Of a DNA stretch of 64,000 nt, positions 57,757-64,000 are shown piece by piece; within the stretch, counting starts at the first letter, position 1, and every line of letters begins with the position of its first letter. The DNA is from Comamonas avium (GTDB lineage Bacteria > Pseudomonadota > Gammaproteobacteria > Burkholderiales > Burkholderiaceae_C), in contig NZ_JACSQK010000005.1 in assembly GCF_014836675.1 (NCBI RefSeq), positions 172,392-236,391 of the forward strand. Direction: 5' to 3'. A model generated the notes under the pieces. That model was not told the origin of the DNA and did not search any database. It worked only from the letters and a program-made list of their open reading frames with translations. Made by a program: the position numbers and the translations under genes.

Positions 57757-59518
57757 GATGGGCAGAGGGGCGCAATGCTTTTTTCGCATACATCTGCTGA
57801 TCGGCACGTTTGAGCAGACTTTGCGCATCCTTGGCATCGTGGGGGTACAGCGCAATACCAATGCTGGCACCCAGGTGCACCACCACACCATCGGGAATGC
57901 CTTGCAGTGTGGTCAGTGGGGCACTGATCAGGTCGACGAGCTTGGCGCTGGTCGTCTCGGCCACTTCCATGTTGTCGACACCTCGCAGAACCACAACAAA
58001 CTCATCGCCTCCAAGGCGTGCAACGTGGTCATCCGTGCGCACATGGTGGCGCAGGCGCTGGGCCACTTCGGCCAGCGCCCGGTCGCCGTTGTCGTGGCCC
58101 CATTGGTCGTTCAGTGCCTTGAACAGGTTCAGGTCCAGAAACAGCAGCGCAAACGGTGTAACCGTGGCACTCGGGCTGGGCGGTGTGATCAAGCTGTTGA
58201 GCACATGCTGCAGCGCGCTGCGATTGGAGACGCCGGTCACGCGGTCAGTGAACAATTCCTGGCGCATGTGGCTGAAGTTGCGTGCCAGCTCACCCACTTC
58301 ATCACTGCGGTTGGTTTCAAACGAGGAGGCGATATCGCCTTGGCCCACGCGTTTGACGGCATTGGACAGGCTGCGTACGTCGTCTGCAATGCGGCCAAAC
58401 AGGCGCATGCCAATGACCAGGGCGATGAGCAGGCACAGTACGCCCACCACCACCACCAGCTCCACCAGACGCGATACATCGGCCAAGATGGTGGCGCGGG
58501 GCACGGCTACGGCGGCCATCCAGTCCAGCCCGGCGTGGTCCGTGACGCGTACAAACGCGACGTGCACCGGTTCATCGTTCTGGTTTTTCAGCTGCAGACT
58601 GCGCACATTGAAGAGATAGTCAGTGTTGCCCGTCTGAGGCACAGGTTCGTTGAAATAGCTCTGAATTTGCTGGTAAATGCTGTTGGCCAGTGCATTGCCA
58701 CCGGTTTGGGTGGTCAGGCGCTCGATACGCCCGGCATCGGTGAAGCGCACGTTTTTCATGCCGGAGATGGCCACCAGCTCTCCGCTGGATTCGACAACGA
58801 ATGCCAGGCCTTTGACACTGCGGGCGAGCTCGTCAACCACATCATTCAAGGCGCTGAGCGAAACGTCGGTGGCTACCACGCCTTCGAAATCACCGTGGGT
58901 ATTGAGCACACGGCGCGCGCGCGTGAGCACCAGGTCTTTGATGCCAAAGTCGATGTAGACAGATGTCCATGTGTGGTGATCGACCTGCGAGGCCAGTTGA
59001 AACCACGGCCGGTTGCGCGGGTCAAACATGGCGCGTTCGGTGCGCAGGTAGTGCTGGGTGCTGTCGATGCTTGACAGGCTGTAATAACGGCGGTGCTGGT
59101 CGCCCTGCGCGCGAATGCGCAGCTCGGCAGTGCCATCCGGCTGGCGCTTGAGGCCGACACCCTGGCCCGCGATATTTCCGTAATACACATAGCTGTTGGT
59201 GCGCGGGTGCAGCGTAGTGGCTGCCCACAGCCGGTTGCACAGGGCCAGCCAGTCGGTGCGCATGTCTTGCGGGGCAGCCATGCCGCTGGGGAAAGCAGCC
59301 TCCAGCACGGCGGCCGAGCCGCTGACGTGGTGCTGAATGTTTTGCCGCATTCGCGCTGCCATCTCTTTGAGCATGTTGTCCGAGAGATTGGTTACCGTGC
59401 GTGCGCCCGCCAAGTAGGTCAGCCCACCGATCACGCCAGTCAGCACCACGATCAGTGCGGCATATGGCAGGAGGAGGCGCAGCTTGAGAGAGCGCAATTG
59501 CAGGGAAACAGCGGGCAT
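57749..59518 (-). CDS. Membrane diguanylate cyclase with dCache sensor
   Basis: 589 residues from ATG 59518. One N-terminal helix (LLLPYAALIVVLTGVIGGL) and a second near residue 345 (LVELVVVVGVLCLLIALVI) frame a periplasmic dCache_1 domain with the family features NSYVYYGNIAGQG, FDPRNRPWFQLA and VYIDFGIKDLVLT. A HAMP domain follows, then GGDEF (DRVTGVSNRSAL, LGGDEFVVVL). The inhibitory RxxD site is present (R-T-D-D five residues before GGDEF). Signals such as amino acids or organic acids are typical for dCache. It makes cyclic di-GMP. Confidence 0.92.
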   Translation of the reverse strand: MPAVSLQLRSLKLRLLLPYAALIVVLTGVIGGLTYLAGARTVTNLSDNMLKEMAARMRQNIQHHVSGSAAVLEAAFPSGMAAPQDMRTDWLALCNRLWAATTLHPRTNSYVYYGNIAGQGVGLKRQPDGTAELRIRAQGDQHRRYYSLSSIDSTQHYLRTERAMFDPRNRPWFQLASQVDHHTWTSVYIDFGIKDLVLTRARRVLNTHGDFEGVVATDVSLSALNDVVDELARSVKGLAFVVESSGELVAISGMKNVRFTDAGRIERLTTQTGGNALANSIYQQIQSYFNEPVPQTGNTDYLFNVRSLQLKNQNDEPVHVAFVRVTDHAGLDWMAAVAVPRATILADVSRLVELVVVVGVLCLLIALVIGMRLFGRIADDVRSLSNAVKRVGQGDIASSFETNRSDEVGELARNFSHMRQELFTDRVTGVSNRSALQHVLNSLITPPSPSATVTPFALLFLDLNLFKALNDQWGHDNGDRALAEVAQRLRHHVRTDDHVARLGGDEFVVVLRGVDNMEVAETTSAKLVDLISAPLTTLQGIPDGVVVHLGASIGIALYPHDAKDAQSLLKRADQQMYAKKALRPSAHQR

Positions 59519-59741
59519 TGACAATAAAGAGGTATTGGGGTGAGGCGGTAGCAGGCGAGCGTCTTGGAGCGCTGTCTGTTTCGATGTATAGCACGCCCTG
59601 TAACAAAGTGATGCGCAGAAAAAAGAGCGACAGGCGCAGTCAAGTACTGGGGTTCAGACTGAATTTAATCTGAATCCAAATAAATACATGCACCAACCGC
59701 TCTCAATTTGGATGGATCGCCATCGTGGCGATGGACTGCTC

Positions 59742-60329
59742 TTACTCTGGCTGCTTCATCAAAGGCTTTTGCAGCAAGGTGGCCAAAGTTAAGCCTTGCA
59801 AGATGGCCACGTGCTGCTCATCGGCAAAACGCTGTGCAGTGTCCTGTAACGGGGCAATGCAGACATAGGCGCACTCATCGGCTTTTTGTACCTGCATGGC
59901 CTGGTGCAAGGCGCGCAAAGGCTCGACTCCGTGGGTGGCGGCCTTCCAGCGCTTGGCCTGCACCAAGGTGGTCTTGCCGTTGCGGGTCAGTAAAAAATCT
60001 GCGGCAGCGGCCGGGCTGCGTGCAACCTCGTAGCCTTCGATTTTCCAGGCGCGCTCCAGGTGGCTGGAGAAATCGTTCCAGTTATCTTGGGCGGCCATAT
60101 CCAGCAGGGCTTGCTGTTGTGCAGGGGTTGGCTTGTCGTACTGGCGCACAAAGGCCACAAAGCCCAGCGCCCAAAAAGGCAGAGACCCCAAAATCGCAAC
60201 GATTTTGTAAGGCTGTGGCACCAGCGCCGCTGCCAGCAGGGCCCAGCCAGCGCCCACGGCAAAACTGATCCACCAGCGCGATCGCAGCAAAATAGCGAAC
60301 AGGGAGTTTTCGGCCATCTTAAATTTCAT
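59742..60329 (-). CDS. Membrane-anchored Mrr-like restriction-endonuclease-fold protein
   Basis: 195 residues from MKFKMAENSLFA. Two membrane helices lie near residues 15-55 (WWISFAVGAGWALLAAAL, IVAILGSLPFWALGFVAF). The cytoplasmic part is a Mrr_cat-type nuclease fold: FSSHLERAWKIEGYEVARSP, AADFLLTRNGKTTLVQAKRW (the D-x(n)-QAK form of the PD-(D/E)XK site) and ALHQAMQVQKADECAYV. The Q-A-K core is the active-site variant of the Mrr group. No methyltransferase or other restriction genes are nearby, so a classical restriction role is doubtful. Confidence 0.82.
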   Translation of the reverse strand: MKFKMAENSLFAILLRSRWWISFAVGAGWALLAAALVPQPYKIVAILGSLPFWALGFVAFVRQYDKPTPAQQQALLDMAAQDNWNDFSSHLERAWKIEGYEVARSPAAAADFLLTRNGKTTLVQAKRWKAATHGVEPLRALHQAMQVQKADECAYVCIAPLQDTAQRFADEQHVAILQGLTLATLLQKPLMKQPE

Positions 60330-60469
60330 GGCGGGTATATCTTTCAGAGGAAGGCAAAGGTGCGGGAGCACCAGATGGACAAGAACCCGTTCCCGGCATG
60401 GGTTGAAGGGCTTCGATAGACTAGATGACTCATTTTCTCAGACCCCACCCACTACAAGTACAAATCGAC

Positions 60470-61564
60470 ATGTCCCTCACCGAACAAGGCCTGTTGGCCG
60501 CGCTAGCCAGCGTTATCGATCCCCACACTGGCACTGATTATGTGAGCACTCGCGCAGTGCGCAATATGCAGATCAGCGGCGGTGACGTGGCATTTGATGT
60601 GGAATTGGGCTACCCCGCAAAAAGCTTGATCCCTGAGTTGCGCAAGGCTTTGATTGCCGCAGCAAAGACCCTTCCCGGCGTGGAAAACGTATCGGCCAAC
60701 ATTAGCATCAAGGTGCAGTCGCATGCGGTGCAGCGTGGTGTGCAGTTGCTGCCCGGCGTGAAAAACATCATTGCCGTGGCATCGGGCAAGGGTGGTGTGG
60801 GCAAATCCACCACCGCCGCCAACCTGGCACTGGCCCTGGCTGCTGAAGGTGCCCGCGTTGGCGTGCTGGATGCCGACATTTATGGCCCCAGCGTGCCCAT
60901 GATGTTTGGTGTGCAAGGCAAGCCCGAGAGCAGCGATGGCAAGACCATGGAGCCACTGGAGAACTACGGTGTGCAGCTGATGTCCATTGGCCTGCTGCTC
61001 AACAACCCCAATGAAGCCATGATCTGGCGCGGCCCTATGGCCACGCAGGCACTGGAGCAAATGCTGCGCTCGACCAACTGGAAAGATCTGGATTACCTGG
61101 TGATCGATTTGCCACCAGGCACGGGCGACATTCAGCTGACGCTGAGCCAGAAGGTGCCCATGACCGGGTCGGTCATTGTCACTACGCCGCAAGACATTGC
61201 TTTGCTGGATGCGCGCAAGGGCATCAAGATGTTTGAAAAAGTGGGCGTGCCCATCTTGGGCCTGGTCGAGAACATGGCCATGCATGTCTGCAGCAACTGC
61301 GGCCATGTGGAGCACATTTTTGGCCAAGATGGCGGCAAGAAGCTGGCCGAAGAGTGGAACATGGACTTCTTGGGCTCTTTGCCCCTGTCCATGCAGATTC
61401 GCGAGCAAGCCGACAGCGGCAAGCCCACCGTGGTGGCTGCTCCAGACAGCGAAGCCGCGCTCATCTACAAAAAGCTGGCACGTGACGTGGCCGTGAAGAT
61501 TGCGCAAAAAGCCAAAGACTTTTCTGCCAAATTCCCCACCATCACCATCAGCAAGAACACTTGA
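60470..61564 (+). CDS. apbC: Iron-sulfur cluster carrier protein Mrp/ApbC
   Basis: 364 residues from MSLTEQGLLAALASVIDP. An N-terminal DUF59/MIP18-type domain (residues 1-85) precedes a Mrp P-loop NTPase: ASGKGGVGKSTTAANLALAL with the deviant Walker A, DADIYGPSVPMMFG, VIDLPPGTGD and the cluster-binding CSNCG near residue 280. It loads [4Fe-4S] clusters onto apoproteins in the cytoplasm, and TtrA and TtrB in this window need such clusters. An in-frame ATG 45 bp upstream is possible. A strong terminator follows. Confidence 0.93.
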   Translation: MSLTEQGLLAALASVIDPHTGTDYVSTRAVRNMQISGGDVAFDVELGYPAKSLIPELRKALIAAAKTLPGVENVSANISIKVQSHAVQRGVQLLPGVKNIIAVASGKGGVGKSTTAANLALALAAEGARVGVLDADIYGPSVPMMFGVQGKPESSDGKTMEPLENYGVQLMSIGLLLNNPNEAMIWRGPMATQALEQMLRSTNWKDLDYLVIDLPPGTGDIQLTLSQKVPMTGSVIVTTPQDIALLDARKGIKMFEKVGVPILGLVENMAMHVCSNCGHVEHIFGQDGGKKLAEEWNMDFLGSLPLSMQIREQADSGKPTVVAAPDSEAALIYKKLARDVAVKIAQKAKDFSAKFPTITISKNT

Positions 61565-61604
61565 TGCTGGCTGTGCCCTGATTGGGCCTGCTGAAAACTT
61601 AGGC

Positions 61605-61637
61605 AAAGCGCCCCGGTCAAGCCGGGGCGCTTTTTTT
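61605..61637 (+). terminator. Intrinsic terminator after apbC
   Basis: AAAGCGCCCCGG (61605-61616), loop TCAAG, CCGGGGCGCTTT (61622-61633), then TTTT. Confidence 0.92.
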
Positions 61638-61677
61638 ACGGCATGCTGTGCGGCTTCTCCGTTGTGCGGTGCCCCGG

Positions 61678-64000
61678 GTGCTGCCTTTGATCGTGCAAGA
61701 ACAAGAGCCTGAAAACCCCACTGGTGCCAAGCACCACCTCTCTCTGTGCGCTTTGCGCCAGCTGCGCAAGCGCTGTACGCAGCAGGCTGCGGCGTTGTAC
61801 CAGCGGGTGATGTGCGTGGTGCAGCAATCGCCGCGCAGCCAAGCACTGTGGGCGCGTATACAGCCACTGTGGCAGCGCTTGCGCACGTGGCGCTGGCAAT
61901 GGCTGGTGGCGCTGCCAGCGCTGGGGCTTTTGTATGTGCTGGTGCTGATACCGCTGACGCCCAGCATCAGCGACATCCGCAAAGCCAAGCTGGAGCAGCC
62001 TGCGCAAGTGCTGACGGCTGACGGCAAGGAGCTGGCCATTTTCAAGCGCAGCAACCGTCAATGGGTCACGCTGGGGCAGGTTGCGCCTGCCGTGATCGAT
62101 GCCTTGATTGCCACCGAAGACCACCGCTTCTATGACCACTTTGGCATGGACCTGCGGCGCACCGCATCTTCGATTTTTTATTCTCTGCAGGGTGACCTGC
62201 AAGGTGGCTCCACACTCACGCAGCAACTGGCGCGCAACCTGTACCCGGAAGAAATTGGCCGCTCGGCCAGCTTGAACCGCAAGCTCAAGGAAGCCGTTAC
62301 GGCGTTCAAGATTGAAGCGCTGTACAGCAAAGATGAGATCTTGGAAACCTATCTCAACACGGTTCCCTTTCTCTACAACGCCTGGGGTATTGAAATGGCG
62401 GCCCGCACTTACTTTGACAAGTCGGCAGCCAAACTTTCGGTGATTGAGGCGGCCACGCTGGTGGGCATGCTCAAGGGCACCAGCTATTACAACCCCGTGC
62501 GCAATCCCGAACGTGCGGTAGAGCGGCGCAACACCGTGCTGTCACAGATGGCCAAGCGCGAGGTACTGTCGCAGGCCGATTTCTTGCGTCTTAAAAAGCA
62601 GCCGCTGCGGCTGAATTTTGAGCGCCAGGAGGCCCCTTCGGGCATGGCGCCGCACTTTGCACAGCAGGTGCGCAAGTGGCTGATCGACTGGGCCGACAGC
62701 GAGGGGTACAACATCTACGCAGACGGTCTGGTGGTGCACACCACGCTGGATGCACGCATGCAGTCCATGGCGACGCAGGCGGTGCGCAACCACACCAAGG
62801 CTTTGCAATCGATTGCCAACACCAACTGGAGCAAAAGCGATGGCTGGCGCAACGACAACCCGCTGGTGCAGAGCATGGTGCGGGAGTCGAGCACCTTTGC
62901 GGCATTGCGCGAGAAAGGGCAAAGCGCCCCTGACGCCTTGCAGGCGCTGCTCAAAGACAAAGCTTTCATGCAGCAACTGCGCCAGGACAAGACACGGATT
63001 GAGGCCGGCTTTGTGGCCATGGACCCCGATACCGCCAGTGTTCGTGCCTGGGTGGGTAGCCGGGACTTTGCAGTCGATGCCTATGACCATGTGCAGCAGG
63101 CACGCAGACAGCCGGGTTCTACCTTCAAACCCTTTGTATATGGCGCTGCGCTGCAGGATGGACTGTCGCCCGATGACGAGCGCGTAGATACAGCGGTTGA
63201 AATCAAACTGGCCGGCGGTGAAGTGTGGCGGCCCAGCGATGCGGGAGCACCTTCGGGCAAGCGCATGACGTTGCGTGATGCGCTGGCGTATTCCAAGAAC
63301 ACCATCACAGCGCAGCTGGTGCAGGAGGTAGGGCCAGCCGCCGTGGCCAAGCTGGCACGCAACCTCGGGGTGCGCAGCAGCCACCTGGATGCTGTTCCCG
63401 CGCTGGCCTTGGGGGCCAGCCCTGTGACTTTGCTGGACATGACCAATGCCTACGGCAGTCTGGTACGTGGTGGGCAATACCGCTCTCCGCTGATCGTCAC
63501 GCGCATCGAAGATCGCAATGGCAAGCTGCTGGCACAGTTTGCACCGCATGCCGCGCAAAAGGCGATGGATCTGCAAGACAGCTACGCCTTGATCGACATG
63601 CTGCGCGGCGTGGTGGACAAAGGCACGGCTCGAGATATCCGGCGGCGCTGGGGCATCAAAGACGATGTGGCGGGCAAAACGGGCACCACGCAAAACAACG
63701 CCGATGGCTGGTTCATCTTGATGCACCCGCAATTGGTGGCAGGCGCATGGGCCGGGTTTAACGACGCGCGCATTACCCTGCGCAGCGATTACTGGGGCCA
63801 GGGTGCGCGCAGTGCCTTGCCCATGGTGGGTGACTTCACATCGCGGGCGCTGCGCAGCAAAGACATTGACCGCCATGTACGGTTTACCGAGCCAGAGTCT
63901 TCGCAGTGGTGGGCCAATCTGAAAGAAGGCGTGCGCCATCGGCTCACTGCATGGTGGGGGGATGACATCCAGCCCACAGCGAGCCAGCCTGCACGCAAAA
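61678..64000 (+). CDS. Class A penicillin-binding protein, 3' end outside the window
   Basis: About 774 residues are visible and the frame has no stop before the window end. The start is unsure: the frame opens after 61602 and GTG codons occur at 61648, 61669, 61678 and 61693, with no clear Shine-Dalgarno; the terminator before it limits the choice. A cytoplasmic basic stretch and one membrane helix (WLVALPALGLLYVLVLIPL) come first. The glycosyltransferase 51 domain has EDHRFYDHFG and GGSTLTQQLARNLY. The transpeptidase has STFK (Ser nucleophile), SKN and KTGTT. It polymerises and cross-links murein in the periplasm, likely a PBP1C- or PBP1A-like enzyme. Confidence 0.9.
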   Translation, partial: MLPLIVQEQEPENPTGAKHHLSLCALRQLRKRCTQQAAALYQRVMCVVQQSPRSQALWARIQPLWQRLRTWRWQWLVALPALGLLYVLVLIPLTPSISDIRKAKLEQPAQVLTADGKELAIFKRSNRQWVTLGQVAPAVIDALIATEDHRFYDHFGMDLRRTASSIFYSLQGDLQGGSTLTQQLARNLYPEEIGRSASLNRKLKEAVTAFKIEALYSKDEILETYLNTVPFLYNAWGIEMAARTYFDKSAAKLSVIEAATLVGMLKGTSYYNPVRNPERAVERRNTVLSQMAKREVLSQADFLRLKKQPLRLNFERQEAPSGMAPHFAQQVRKWLIDWADSEGYNIYADGLVVHTTLDARMQSMATQAVRNHTKALQSIANTNWSKSDGWRNDNPLVQSMVRESSTFAALREKGQSAPDALQALLKDKAFMQQLRQDKTRIEAGFVAMDPDTASVRAWVGSRDFAVDAYDHVQQARRQPGSTFKPFVYGAALQDGLSPDDERVDTAVEIKLAGGEVWRPSDAGAPSGKRMTLRDALAYSKNTITAQLVQEVGPAAVAKLARNLGVRSSHLDAVPALALGASPVTLLDMTNAYGSLVRGGQYRSPLIVTRIEDRNGKLLAQFAPHAAQKAMDLQDSYALIDMLRGVVDKGTARDIRRRWGIKDDVAGKTGTTQNNADGWFILMHPQLVAGAWAGFNDARITLRSDYWGQGARSALPMVGDFTSRALRSKDIDRHVRFTEPESSQWWANLKEGVRHRLTAWWGDDIQPTASQPARK

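Noticed and set aside
1-64000. tRNA, rRNA, CRISPR arrays, IS elements or prophage
   Set aside because: I looked for transposases, integrases, spaced direct repeats and tRNA cloverleaf signatures and found none that I can support.

Overview
The window looks like a chromosomal segment of a betaproteobacterium of the family Comamonadaceae, most likely Comamonas or a close relative. I infer this from the protein sequences (FtsY, RsmD, ScpA, DUF3460, LysR/LysA, SecB, GpsA), from the moderately high GC content, and from a dispersed inverted-repeat element around AGCTTCTAACGCTT/AAGCGCTAGAAGCT that I remember from this family. I see no tRNA, rRNA, CRISPR array, insertion sequence or prophage. Most of the window is dense, ordinary chromosome with three accessory metabolic islands.

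Layout. 1-1273: the 5' part of a DsbA-family thiol oxidoreductase gene and a divergent LysR regulator. 1477-8879: a tetrathionate respiration locus, ttrBCA, behind an FNR-like site, followed by an OmpR/QseBC-type two-component pair instead of the classical TtrSR. 9079-13684: a dkgB-like aldo/keto reductase, an MFS exporter with a divergent LysR gene, a DMT exporter and cutA. 13805-20233: housekeeping genes (ftsY, two M16 peptidases, rsmD, coaD) and a zinc-ribbon metallopeptidase. 20340-24354: small stress-type envelope proteins (BON lipoprotein, DUF883-like, DUF1328) next to a CHASE3 histidine kinase, a NarL-type regulator and a stand-alone receiver. 24445-32691: moeB-like, ctp, gpmA, rhodanese, grxC, secB, gpsA and lysA with divergent lysR.

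32688-41426 is a complete ferric-siderophore uptake operon: TonB receptor, binding protein, permease, ATPase, siderophore-interacting reductase and EntS-like exporter. An AraC/PchR-type regulator gene behind a near-consensus Fur box lies beside it. No siderophore biosynthesis genes are present. 41786-49713: a small unknown gene between two poly-G tracts, a DTW-domain protein, a diguanylate cyclase with a duplicated sensory domain, a pabB-pabC fusion, a CHMI-type tautomerase, scpA, DUF3460, a BamE-like lipoprotein and a YitT-type membrane protein.

49827-55099 is a second sulfur island read on the minus strand: cytochrome c (fccA), flavocytochrome c sulfide dehydrogenase (fccB), a YeeE/YedE transporter, a second FCSD-like flavoprotein that lacks the covalent-FAD cysteine, soxY and soxZ. 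soxAX, soxB and soxCD are absent here. With ttrBCA 43 kb away, the genome can be read as handling both oxidised (tetrathionate) and reduced (sulfide/thiosulfate) sulfur. The truncated Sox/twin-FCSD operon is my best candidate for an under-described system. 55568-64000: metG, a dCache diguanylate cyclase, a membrane-anchored Mrr-like nuclease, mrp/apbC and a bifunctional penicillin-binding protein cut by the window end.
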